A program made the translations under genes and the position numbers. Below are positions 1-7,805 of a stretch of DNA of 40,352 bases, in pieces. The notes under the pieces were generated by a model. The model was not told where the DNA came from. It searched no databases and saw nothing but the letters and a program-made list of their open reading frames with translations. The DNA is from Deltaproteobacteria bacterium (GTDB taxonomy: Bacteria > Desulfobacterota > Syntrophia > Syntrophales > JAFGHS01): assembly GCA_016928025.1 (NCBI GenBank), contig JAFGLN010000032.1:1-40352 (forward strand), written 5' to 3'. Positions within the stretch are counted from its first letter, which is position 1. Every line of letters starts with the position of its first letter.

Positions 1-2
1 AC

Positions 3-71
3 GTCAACCATACAAAGGATCTCTGTCAAACCTTTGTGAAGCCCGTGGATGTGGTGCTGCCGAAACCTTAA
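3..71 (+). CDS. Possible C-terminal end of a plus-strand gene (5' part outside window)
   Basis: An open frame enters from the window edge and stops with TAA at 69-71. It gives 22 residues ending in FVKPVDVVLPKP. Nothing is recognisable in so short a tail. The only support is the open frame and its position just before a 41-bp palindrome that could end transcription from both sides. The frame +2 of the same stretch is also open for about 170 bases, so the assignment is weak. Confidence 0.25.
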   Translation, partial: VNHTKDLCQTFVKPVDVVLPKP

Positions 72-103
72 AGAGAAAAGGTTCAAGGTACTATTCATTC
101 ATG

Positions 104-144
104 ATAAAAGTGGGGACAGATTTCAAATCCGTCCCCACTTTTAT
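104..144. repeat. 41-bp palindrome, REP-like element or bidirectional terminator
   Basis: Two 20-base arms around a single central C are complementary except for one A/G mismatch. The core of the arms reads AAAAGTGGGGAC / GTCCCCACTTTT. It lies between the metG stop (minus strand, 49 bases away) and the end of the possible plus-strand gene at 71. Each strand ends the stem in CTTTTAT, so it could work as a shared terminator. From general knowledge, GTGGGGACAGA palindromes of this kind are common intergenic repeats in deltaproteobacteria and are often seen beside REP-associated Y1 transposases. No transposase is visible here. Confidence 0.6.
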
Positions 145-192
145 CTCACATCGTTGTAATAATATGGGGCACTGAACATGTAAAGAAACAAC

Positions 193-2094
193 TTATCGAA
201 CCGTCGCTCCTGTTTCCGGCTCGCGGTCGAATCCCAATAAAGTAACCCCATCAACGCCGTCCGTGGCCAGGAGCATTCCGTTCGATTCGACGCCCATGAG
301 CTTTGTAGGTTTTAAATTACACAAAACAACGATCTTCTTTCCAACCAGTGCCTCGGGTTTGTAATCTTGGGCAATACCGGCCACAATCGTCCGCTCTTCT
401 CCCATATCGATTCTTAATTTCAGCAGTTTTTTTGCCCCGGGAATATTTTCCGCCGCCAGGATTTCCGCGACGCGAAGGTCAATCTTTTCAAAGTCTTCAT
501 AGCTGATTTCCGGTTTGACCGGTTTCATTTTTTTCTTTTCGACAACCGGCGCTTCTTCCTTTTTAAATTCAACACGGGGGAAAAGGGCATCGCTTTTCTT
601 CAATATATTCCCCTCTTGGAGTTCGCCCCACTTCCGGGCGCTGTTGAGATCCTGCCCCTCAACATCCTTGATGCCCAGTTGTTCCATTATTTTTTCCGTC
701 GTACCCGGCATAACGGGTAAAATCAGGATGGCGATAATGCGCAGGGATTCCAACAGATGATAAATAACCGTCTCCAGTCTAACTTTGTTTTCCGGCGACT
801 TGGCCAGTGTCCAGGGTTCTTCCTCAACGATATATTTATTGGTCCGGTTGATCAGCTCCCAAACGGCAATGAGGGCTTTGTGAAATGTCATGTTCTCAAA
901 ACAATTTTCCACCTCCGCAACGGTGGCTATGGCCGCCCGTTCAAGATCGCGGTCTTTGTCGGATGGCGCGTTCGAGCGGACAACCTTGCCCTCCATATAT
1001 TTTAGCGCCATGGTCATGGACCGGCTGACCAGGTTTCCCAGATCGTTGGCCAGTTCCGAATTGATCCTCTGCACAAAACTCTCTTCACTGAAGCTGGAAT
1101 CAAGGCCGAAGACCATCTCCCTGAGCAGATAATAACGGAAGGCATCAAGGCCGTATTTATCCTTGAGGTCGAGGGGTTTGATCACATTCCCCAGGCTTTT
1201 GGACATCTTGCTTTGCTCCACCGTCCAGTAGCCGTGCACATTGAGATGCTGATACGGTTCGATCCCCGCTGCCTTCAGCATGGTCGGCCAGTAAATGCCG
1301 TGGGGCTTCAGGATGTCTTTGGCGATCAGATGCTGGGAAACCGGCCAGAAGGTGCGGAACTTCTCGCCGTCCGGATATCCCAGGACGGTAATATAATTGA
1401 TCAGGGCATCAAACCACACATAGGTCACATAATTATCGTCAAACGGCAGGGTAACGCCCCATTCCAATCGGGTTTTCGGTCGGGAGATGCAGAGATCTTC
1501 AAGCGGTTCTTTTAAAAACGAAATAACTTCGTTTTTATAGCGTTCCGGCCGGATGAAGTCCGGGTTATCCTGGATGTAGCCGATAAGCCAGTCTTGATAC
1601 TTGCTCATACGGAAAAAATAATTGCTTTCCTGTCGGTACTCCGGCTTTGTCTGGTGGTCCGGACAAAGGCCATCAATGAGTTCCTTTTCCATGTAGAATC
1701 GCTCGCATCCCACACAGTAAAATCCTTCATATTGACCGAAGTAAATATCGCCGGCCTCATAAACTTTTTTTAGGATGGACTGAACCGTTTCGATATGGTT
1801 TGCATCCGTGGTTCTGATAAAAACATCATTGGTAACGGCCAGCTTCGGCCAGAGTTCCCGGAATTGATTGCTGATCCGATCGGCATATTCCTGAGGCGTG
1901 ACTTGGCCTTTCTGTGCCGCTTCGGCAATTTTATCGCCATGCTCGTCCGTACCGGTGCTGAAGAAGGTTTGCCGGCCCGCAAGACGGCTGTATCTTGCCA
2001 GGACATCGGCAATAATCGTCGTATAGGCATGACCGATGTGGGGTGATGCATTGACATAGTATATTGGCGTTGTAATGTAAAACGCGTTTCCCAT
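193..2094 (-). CDS. metG: Methionyl-tRNA synthetase with C-terminal tRNA-binding domain
   Basis: Charges tRNA-Met with methionine in the cytoplasm. The 633-residue protein begins MGNAFYITTPIYY, has the class I HIGH signature as HIGH at residues 19-22, a CxxC...CxxH zinc knuckle near residue 130 (CVGC, then CPDH), and KMSKS near residue 300. The last ~105 residues (from YEDFEKIDLRVAEIL) form the EMAP/Trbp111-type OB-fold tRNA-binding domain found in dimeric bacterial MetRS. The start at 2094 is chosen because AAAGGA lies 6 bases upstream; an in-frame ATG at 2109 overlaps that ribosome site. It is the last gene of tmk-holB-ricT-metG and is followed by the palindrome at 104-144. Confidence 0.97.
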   Translation of the reverse strand: MGNAFYITTPIYYVNASPHIGHAYTTIIADVLARYSRLAGRQTFFSTGTDEHGDKIAEAAQKGQVTPQEYADRISNQFRELWPKLAVTNDVFIRTTDANHIETVQSILKKVYEAGDIYFGQYEGFYCVGCERFYMEKELIDGLCPDHQTKPEYRQESNYFFRMSKYQDWLIGYIQDNPDFIRPERYKNEVISFLKEPLEDLCISRPKTRLEWGVTLPFDDNYVTYVWFDALINYITVLGYPDGEKFRTFWPVSQHLIAKDILKPHGIYWPTMLKAAGIEPYQHLNVHGYWTVEQSKMSKSLGNVIKPLDLKDKYGLDAFRYYLLREMVFGLDSSFSEESFVQRINSELANDLGNLVSRSMTMALKYMEGKVVRSNAPSDKDRDLERAAIATVAEVENCFENMTFHKALIAVWELINRTNKYIVEEEPWTLAKSPENKVRLETVIYHLLESLRIIAILILPVMPGTTEKIMEQLGIKDVEGQDLNSARKWGELQEGNILKKSDALFPRVEFKKEEAPVVEKKKMKPVKPEISYEDFEKIDLRVAEILAAENIPGAKKLLKLRIDMGEERTIVAGIAQDYKPEALVGKKIVVLCNLKPTKLMGVESNGMLLATDGVDGVTLLGFDREPETGATVR

Positions 2095-2118
2095 GAGATG
2101 TCCTTTCAATATGATAAA

Positions 2119-2880
2119 TCACTCGTGATTATTGCTTTTTTCTGTTGCGGCTTCGCTCTCGTCCGAGATTTTATTGTCGACTTTTGCTTGCTCGGTTCTA
2201 TCACTTTGCTTTTTCTTATTTTTGTTCCCGTTTTTTGCTTCCTGATACAGATCGTATTCAAAAGCCAAACAACACATAAGTCGCCCGCAAAGTCCTGAAA
2301 TCTTTTCCGGATTCAAAGACATGCTCTGTTCTTTGGCCATTTTGACGGACACCCGGTCAAGATTGTTCAACAAGTTGACACAGCATATTTCTCTGCCGCA
2401 GATTCCCATGCCTTTGACGATCCTTGCTTCATGCCTGGCACCGATCTGTCTCAGTTCAATGCGGGTCTTGAACTTTTGGACCAGATCTTTCACCAGTTCC
2501 CGGAAATCGACACGGTTCTCGGCCGTGAAATAAAATATCAATTTGCTTCGATCAAACAGACTTTCCACATCGATCAATTTCATCGGCAGATTTCTGTCTT
2601 TGATTCGCTGTTTACAAAACTGGTAAGCCTGGTATTCAAGAATGCTGTTGTTTTCTTTTGTCTTGAGATCTTCTTCCGTTATCTTTCGAAGCACTTGTTT
2701 GAAATTGGGCGGTAGTTTTTCCGACGCCATGGACATAATATCCGTTATAACGTTCCCCATTGCAGGTCCGTCTTCCGTCTGGACGATGACCTGATCATTC
2801 TTCCTGAGCTGAAGATCTGCAGCGTCAAAGTTATAGATCCGGCCTTCTTTTTTGAATTTAACACCGACAATGTTTTTCAA
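2119..2880 (-). CDS. ricT: PSP1-domain protein RicT/YaaT family
   Basis: A 253-residue PSP1-domain protein. In Bacillus the homologue RicT (YaaT) joins RicA and RicF in an Fe-S complex that affects RNase Y and phosphorelay activity; its role in deltaproteobacteria is not settled. The cysteine-rich signature is clear: CGREICCVNLL around residue 160 and SGLCGRLMCCLAFEYDLY around residue 195. The C-terminal ~40 residues are lysine/glutamate-rich and look disordered. The start codon appears to be TTG (2880), with GGAGA nine bases upstream and no ATG alternative nearby. The link to holB and metG is widely conserved in bacteria. The gene sits 17 bases after holB and 24 bases before metG. Confidence 0.92.
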   Translation of the reverse strand: MKNIVGVKFKKEGRIYNFDAADLQLRKNDQVIVQTEDGPAMGNVITDIMSMASEKLPPNFKQVLRKITEEDLKTKENNSILEYQAYQFCKQRIKDRNLPMKLIDVESLFDRSKLIFYFTAENRVDFRELVKDLVQKFKTRIELRQIGARHEARIVKGMGICGREICCVNLLNNLDRVSVKMAKEQSMSLNPEKISGLCGRLMCCLAFEYDLYQEAKNGNKNKKKQSDRTEQAKVDNKISDESEAATEKSNNHE

Positions 2881-2897
2881 TGTTTTATTCTCCGTAA

Positions 2898-3878
2898 CTA
2901 TTTCAGGGTGAGTCTAAACATCATTGTATCCAATGTCAATTGTTTGTTGGCATTCCGCTCAATCGCCGTCAAGGCCTCATCAACGGCTTTAATATTGTTC
3001 AGGATGTCCCCTCCTGACAAACGTTTACTTAGTTCTTTAATTTCATCAAGGCAATCGTTATTGATCAGGTTGTTTTTTTCACCCGTTTCCCGATAAACCA
3101 GGGCATCCCGGAAACAAAACTTCATTAGATTTAATTTTTCCGCAATGGTTTTAGGCCGCGCCGCCAGATCGCCGATGAAAAAAAGCATTTTCAGCAGATG
3201 CTGTTCATCGGCAGCCAAAAGGGTGTGGAAAATCTCATCACGTTCTTCGATAAAGACGTCGTTATTCATTGCCAATGCGCGACCGATGCTTCCTCCCGAC
3301 GCCGAAGCCAGACGGCCTGCCGTATGAGGATCGATAGACATCCGTTTTTGTAAATACGATCCGATCTTTTCATTGGGCAACGGATTAAATCGTATGTGCT
3401 GGCAGCGGGAAAGAACCGTTACCGGAAGTTGATAAAATCTGGCCGTTGTCAGAATCAGCATATTCCCGGCAGACGGCTCCTCCAGTGTTTTAAGAAGGGC
3501 GTTCGCGGCGGCGGCGTTCATTTTATCCGCATCAAGGACCATGACAACGCGTCGCGCTCCTTCAAAGGGTTTGAACTGCATTTGATTTTGAATATCTCTG
3601 ATATTATTTATTCTTATGAATTGACCTTCTGCTTCCACGGTGACAATGTCCGGATGGTTTTTTCTTTCCGCTTTTCTGCAAGATGGGCAGGTATCACAGG
3701 CGTCATAATCCAAGGGTTGGAGGCAATTCAAGGCCTTCGCAAATGCCAGGGCCGTCGTTCTCTTGCCGATGCCCGCCATTCCGTAAAACAGATAGGCATG
3801 GGCAATACGATGATTGGCCATGGCTGTTTTGAGGATGGTAATCTGATTTTCATGGCCGTAGATGTCCGCAAATGCCAT
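2898..3878 (-). CDS. holB: DNA polymerase III delta' subunit
   Basis: Clamp-loader subunit of the replicative polymerase (326 residues, near the family norm). The AAA+ Walker A is GMAGIGKRT at residues 33-41. Four zinc-binding cysteines follow at residues 52, 61, 64 and 67 (the CDTCPSC cluster). The Walker B-like region VVMVLDADKMN and the sensor/arginine-finger segment TVLSRCQHIRF are present. The C-terminal third is the collar domain. The start at 3878 lies only 3 bases after the tmk stop, so the two are probably translationally coupled. Having both the P-loop and the zinc module fits delta' or gamma/tau. The length and the tmk neighbour favour delta'. Confidence 0.95.
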   Translation of the reverse strand: MAFADIYGHENQITILKTAMANHRIAHAYLFYGMAGIGKRTTALAFAKALNCLQPLDYDACDTCPSCRKAERKNHPDIVTVEAEGQFIRINNIRDIQNQMQFKPFEGARRVVMVLDADKMNAAAANALLKTLEEPSAGNMLILTTARFYQLPVTVLSRCQHIRFNPLPNEKIGSYLQKRMSIDPHTAGRLASASGGSIGRALAMNNDVFIEERDEIFHTLLAADEQHLLKMLFFIGDLAARPKTIAEKLNLMKFCFRDALVYRETGEKNNLINNDCLDEIKELSKRLSGGDILNNIKAVDEALTAIERNANKQLTLDTMMFRLTLK

Positions 3879-3881
3879 ACA

Positions 3882-4523
3882 TCACCCGTTGACGAAGGAT
3901 AAGAGCAAAGAACGTAATTGCTCCTGAATGGCATTGATGCCGTCCGAGGCATCAATGATGATAAATCTGTCGGGATCCATCTTTGCGAGACTCAGATAAC
4001 CTTCCCTCACCCGCTCATGAAACTGGATCTGCTCTTGTTCGAAGCGGTCTTCCTTTAGAAAATGATCCCGTTGCGATATTCTGGATAGCGCCCTTTTAAG
4101 ACCCATTTCGGGCGATAGATCGAAAAGAAAAGTCTTATCGGGTTTTAGGGCTGTCGTTGCAAACGCATTCATGGCATGGATCGTTTCAATGTTCAGCCCC
4201 CTGCCGAAGCCCTGATAGGCTAAAGTGGCATCGGAAAAGCGATCGCAAAGGACTATTTCCTCCCTCAACAATGCCGGTTTGATCACATCTTTGACATGCT
4301 GGGCGCGGGCGGATAAAAAAAGAAGCAACTCCGCTTCGGCACAGATATCCTCCGAACTTTTATTTAATAAAATGTCTCTGATTTTTCTACCGAAGCCGCT
4401 GCCGCCCGGCTCTTCCGTCACTGTCACCATTAGACCGCGGCTTTTTAAGTAGTCGCCCGCCATCCTCATCTGAGTGGTCTTGCCGCAACCCTCAATACCT
4501 TCAAATGTAAAGAATCGATCCAT
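3882..4523 (-). CDS. tmk: Thymidylate kinase (dTMP kinase)
   Basis: Phosphorylates dTMP to dTDP with ATP. The 213-residue protein starts MDRFFTFEGIEGCGKTTQ, with the P-loop at residues 9-16. The substrate motif DRFSDATLAYQGFGRGL and the LID segment around DHFLKEDRFEQE are typical. The start at 4523 gives the usual family N-terminus and has GGGG about 9 bases upstream. The in-frame ATG at 4553 would add ten atypical residues with a poor ribosome site. It is the first gene of the tmk-holB-ricT-metG group and is separated from the upstream ferredoxin by a strong terminator. Confidence 0.96.
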   Translation of the reverse strand: MDRFFTFEGIEGCGKTTQMRMAGDYLKSRGLMVTVTEEPGGSGFGRKIRDILLNKSSEDICAEAELLLFLSARAQHVKDVIKPALLREEIVLCDRFSDATLAYQGFGRGLNIETIHAMNAFATTALKPDKTFLFDLSPEMGLKRALSRISQRDHFLKEDRFEQEQIQFHERVREGYLSLAKMDPDRFIIIDASDGINAIQEQLRSLLLSFVNG

Positions 4524-4583
4524 TGAAATCTTACCCCTGATAGGAATATTCATTACTTTTTTTCAGCAGTCTAAATTATCTTT

Positions 4584-4629
4584 AAAAAAATTTAGGGGAA
4601 GCACATTCCCTATCGGTCGTGACTTCCCC
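4584..4629 (-). terminator. Rho-independent terminator after the ferredoxin gene
   Basis: On the minus strand GGGGAAG (plus an additional CAC) pairs with (GTG)CTTCCCC, with one bulged T, and is followed by TAAATTTTTTT. It lies 35 bases after the ferredoxin stop and about 60 bases before the tmk start. It therefore separates the Fe-S genes from the tmk operon. Confidence 0.8.
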
Positions 4630-4663
4630 CATTTTTTATCGTACACAGCCGCCGTGCAATCGA

Positions 4664-4843
4664 CTATGCTTCGTCACCAGGCTTGATGGCTTCAACCGGG
4701 CAAATGTCGGCACAAGTTCCGCAATCCGTACAAAGCGCAGCGTCAATCACATATTTATCTTCTCCCTCGCTGATCGCTTCAACCTCGCATTCGCCCTCAC
4801 AAGCACCGCACGCGATGCACTCGTCTGTTATGAAATAAGCCAT
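4664..4843 (-). CDS. Small 2[4Fe-4S] ferredoxin
   Basis: A 59-residue clostridial-type ferredoxin carrying low-potential electrons in the cytoplasm. Two cluster motifs are visible: C9-x2-C12-x2-C15-x3-C19 and C38-x2-C41-x2-C44-x3-C48. The second cluster has the usual proline after its last cysteine (C48-P49). The first has glutamate instead (C19-E20). The C-terminus ends PVEAIKPGDEA. GAGGAG lies 7-8 bases before the ATG. The gene follows the NifU-like gene on the same strand after a 146-base gap and ends in a strong terminator. It is too short to appear in many ORF predictions, but the motifs leave little doubt. Confidence 0.95.
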   Translation of the reverse strand: MAYFITDECIACGACEGECEVEAISEGEDKYVIDAALCTDCGTCADICPVEAIKPGDEA

Positions 4844-4989
4844 ATTAACATCTCCTCATTTTTTTTAACACTTAACCAACGCCTGAAAAGGTTGGTTGGT
4901 ATTTTTTTAGGTTCCATTTCATTGGGGCGCCCTGAAACCTTTTCGCTGCGTCAGTCTCCTTTCACATTACATCGTAAGATGCCCAAACT

Positions 4990-5214
4990 TTACTGTACCG
5001 AAACGACGGATTTCACGCCGGGAACGATCTTCTGAAGATGCTTTTCAATCCCCAACTTCAAGGTCATTTGCGACATGGGGCATCCGTGACAGGCACCCAA
5101 AAGTTTAACTTGTACGATGCCGTCATCGGTCACATCAACTAGTTCCACATCGCCACCGTCCGCCTGAAGACTTGGTCTGATGTCCTGTATTACTTTTTTT
5201 ACTTCTTCTTTCAT
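4990..5214 (-). CDS. NifU C-terminal-type Fe-S scaffold protein
   Basis: A 74-residue stand-alone NifU/Nfu domain that assembles or carries a [4Fe-4S] cluster for transfer to target proteins. The family signature is present: [15 protein letters not shown] near the N-terminus and the CxxC pair at residues 42 and 45 (ACHGCPMSQ), followed by the amphipathic helix [10 protein letters not shown] strong ribosome site, AAAGGAGGT, precedes the ATG. The ferredoxin downstream on the same strand suggests a local Fe-S supply role. No lyase or IscS-type partner is in view. Confidence 0.9.
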   Translation of the reverse strand: MKEEVKKVIQDIRPSLQADGGDVELVDVTDDGIVQVKLLGACHGCPMSQMTLKLGIEKHLQKIVPGVKSVVSVQ

Positions 5215-5324
5215 TTCTCTACCTCCTTTATCAGGATTCCCTTTTTATTTTTCGATTCCGCACATAAACTAATCACTGTTTCTGGCTTCGTCAATCCTTC
5301 AGGCCCACATCCGGAGATTTTCTT

Positions 5325-5912
5325 TCAGCGCGGCATATATTCGATCATCTTTTTGATGAGATCTTTTGCCATGCCGGCGAGACTGGGTTTCATAAACAGG
5401 TAATCCTCGACCATATGATGTCCGGCCTTCCAGACAATATCACCATTGGCCGCATTGATCATTTTAACGGCAAAGCCGACTTTGGCAACTTTCTTTTCAT
5501 TTTCCGTCATATAATCCCAATAATCGATGCCCGCCACAAGAAACGCGTCGACTTGGGCTGTTTCTCCAATTTTTTTGCTCAATTCCGGATCGGAAAAATT
5601 GACGGTCTTGAGCTTCATCATATATTCGACGACCAGCTTCCTGAGCACTTCGTTGTTTCCTAAAAGGGTCGTAAACGTATCGCCGCCAACGACATCGGAA
5701 AACCAATTCTTTTCTATCAGAACCCCGGCTATGATTTGGTCGACATTGCCTCTCGCTTCTTCATAGCTTCCAACCTCTACGGGTAAAATGCCGATTCTCT
5801 GGGGATGAAAATCTTTTGCCCCCGGAGTGACCTGAGAATACCGGAGCCCGCCGCAGCCGATCAAAATTCCCGTCAACAGCAAACACAGCAAAAGTCCGCG
5901 TGATTTTTTCAT
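5325..5912 (-). CDS. Predicted outer-membrane or periplasmic lipoprotein, function unassigned
   Basis: A 195-residue protein with a type II signal peptide: KKSR, a hydrophobic stretch (LLLCLLLTGIL) and the lipobox LIGC, giving a lipidated cysteine at about residue 20. The mature part starts with a short segment and then RIGILPVEVGS, a strand seen in CsgG/LpoB/TolB-N-like lipoproteins. It ends with the pattern INAANGDIVWKAGHH. That resembles GNA1162/LpoB-like folds, but I cannot name a specific family. Two ATGs lie two codons apart. AGGAGGT is 8 bases from the second (5912) and only 2-3 from the first, so 5912 is preferred. About 110 bases separate it from the NifU-like gene. Confidence 0.8.
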   Translation of the reverse strand: MKKSRGLLLCLLLTGILIGCGGLRYSQVTPGAKDFHPQRIGILPVEVGSYEEARGNVDQIIAGVLIEKNWFSDVVGGDTFTTLLGNNEVLRKLVVEYMMKLKTVNFSDPELSKKIGETAQVDAFLVAGIDYWDYMTENEKKVAKVGFAVKMINAANGDIVWKAGHHMVEDYLFMKPSLAGMAKDLIKKMIEYMPR

Positions 5913-6065
5913 GATCATTGACCTCCTTCAATCAGTCAAACCCAAGGACATGACCTTTGTGTAGCGCCTGTGCAGCAATTTTCTTCCGTTAAGGAAATTA
6001 CTATATTCGAAATGACTCGCACTCTTCACCGTTGTCGAATCCGGAAATAATTCATTTAAAGAGCT

Positions 6066-7805
6066 CTATGTGCCGACGAAAACCCAAATCATCGAACTTA
6101 ATCCGGCGATAATATAAATAGTTTCAAGAATCCCCTCCATGATGATTCCGGAAAACTTGGCTCTTCTATCACAAAGGTAAAAACAAATCCATACATAAAA
6201 TATGCAGGTTATGAGGGCGTAACTTAATGATGACGTCCATCCGGCGCTATGGGCGATCATCAGCATGGCTAAGGTAAAAAATGATATACCCCAAAGCAGT
6301 TTTTGCGTTTGTTTTTTGCCGATCAGAACGGGAATGGTTTCTCTGCCGATAAGACTGTCACCCTGAATATCGAGCATATCCGACAGGGCGGAGCGGATAA
6401 AGACCACAAAAAAAGCAAACAAAAAGGCAACAATCATGCCCGCCGTTACGATGAAGCCCATTTCAAGCTGAGGAACAACGGCAACAACACAGGCCCAGGC
6501 CAGAGCCATGGATACATTTTTCGAACCCGGCAAATCCTTCACACTTTTAATGCGCCAGCGGTCCGGCAATAATTTTGTATTGTAAAGAACGCCGGAAATA
6601 GAGATCGCTAAAAGCAACAGGAAGGGTCCCGGACCGGCTAAAAAAGCCAAAGCTAAGGCAATGAAAATCGCAATGACTGCAGCCAGGACATAGACCTTTT
6701 CGTGACGGCCGAAGGCATATTCACGAAAAGATCCGATAATGCTCCTCCTTTTCAGATTGATAAACCGGTTGAACGTATGCATGGCATAGACATACAGTGC
6801 CGATGTCAGGATGTGAAAAATGTTAACATCGAGCTGCTGCAACAGCATACTGGAAAAAGACAGGCATCCCGCCCCCACGGCCGAATAGATATCGGTTCTG
6901 ACGCAGAACTGCCATGATCTCAATATAATCCCCAGCCGATGGTTTTTACTTTGACTATAGGATGATAGTTGATCCATAATCCGCTCAATGATCCAGTTTG
7001 GCGTTGAAGCACCGGCGGATATACCGATTTTGTCATATTTTTTAATATCCAGTTCATTCAGTTCATCGGCTGTCTCAATATGATAGGTCGGTGTGCCCTG
7101 CTCTTCGGATAATGTCACCAACCGTTTGGTATTCGCGCTGTTTCTACCTCCGACGATAAACATGGCATCCATCCGCCCGGCCAGTCGCTTGACCTCGGAC
7201 TGTCTTTTTTCGGTGGAATCACAGATGGTATTAAAGATCACGGCCTGAGGGTATCTGTCTTTGATTTTTTGAATAATACGGGCATAATCATCCACACTTT
7301 GTGTGGTTTGGGCAACGACACAGACTTTATCAAGTTGTGGCAGTTTATCGCAATCGTCGATATTTCCGATGATAAAACCTTTACCGTATGAATAACCGTG
7401 CAGGCTGTTTACCTCGGGGTGGCCGGCATCGCCGACGATCAATACCGCATAATTCAATTGGGCGTGTTTTTTAATGATGGCCTGAACATGCGCTACTTTC
7501 GGGCATGTCGCGTCAATGATTCTGATCCCATTTTCTTTGATTTTCTCTCTTTCCTGCGGCGATATACCGTGAGCCCGGATGATAATGGTCGCCGCGTTGT
7601 TATCCGATGCCTCAATGTCATCGATATGGTCAATCGGCATGATTCCTCGCTTTTTAAGGAGTTCGATCGTCTGAGGATTATGGATCAAAGGGCCGTAAGT
7701 ATAGATGCTTTCTTTTCCCTTATGTTGGGCGATATCGAGAACCAGGTCGACCGCTCTGCGAACGCCCATGCAAAATCCCGCTGTCCTGGCAAGCCTGATT
7801 TCCAT
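6066..7805 (-). CDS. ispH: IspH (HMBPP reductase) fused to a UbiA-like membrane prenyltransferase domain
   Basis: Residues 1 to ~280 are a complete IspH, the [4Fe-4S] enzyme that reduces HMBPP to IPP and DMAPP in the last MEP-pathway step. All three cluster cysteines are present (C12 in GFCMGVRRA, C101 in DATCPKV, C195 in NTICDST), as are substrate residues H42, H79 and H129, E131 (HPEV) and T167. From about residue 296 the protein continues into a hydrophobic, UbiA-like region with several membrane spans. The second Asp motif is readable (SDMLDIQGDSLIGRETIPVLIG). The place expected for the first reads NRFINLKRRS and lacks the usual aspartates. There is no frameshift or stop between the halves. 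The start at 7805 overlaps the tlyA stop (TAATG) behind GGGAGGGAG. It is the last gene of the isoprenoid operon. Confidence 0.93.
   Translation of the reverse strand: MEIRLARTAGFCMGVRRAVDLVLDIAQHKGKESIYTYGPLIHNPQTIELLKKRGIMPIDHIDDIEASDNNAATIIIRAHGISPQEREKIKENGIRIIDATCPKVAHVQAIIKKHAQLNYAVLIVGDAGHPEVNSLHGYSYGKGFIIGNIDDCDKLPQLDKVCVVAQTTQSVDDYARIIQKIKDRYPQAVIFNTICDSTEKRQSEVKRLAGRMDAMFIVGGRNSANTKRLVTLSEEQGTPTYHIETADELNELDIKKYDKIGISAGASTPNWIIERIMDQLSSYSQSKNHRLGIILRSWQFCVRTDIYSAVGAGCLSFSSMLLQQLDVNIFHILTSALYVYAMHTFNRFINLKRRSIIGSFREYAFGRHEKVYVLAAVIAIFIALALAFLAGPGPFLLLLAISISGVLYNTKLLPDRWRIKSVKDLPGSKNVSMALAWACVVAVVPQLEMGFIVTAGMIVAFLFAFFVVFIRSALSDMLDIQGDSLIGRETIPVLIGKKQTQKLLWGISFFTLAMLMIAHSAGWTSSLSYALITCIFYVWICFYLCDRRAKFSGIIMEGILETIYIIAGLSSMIWVFVGT

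Noticed and set aside
4869..4900. Hairpin AACCAAC/GTTGGTT followed by T residues on the plus strand, as a terminator
   Set aside because: No plus-strand gene lies upstream. On the coding (minus) strand the T-tract is on the wrong side, so it is at most a leader structure of the ferredoxin gene.
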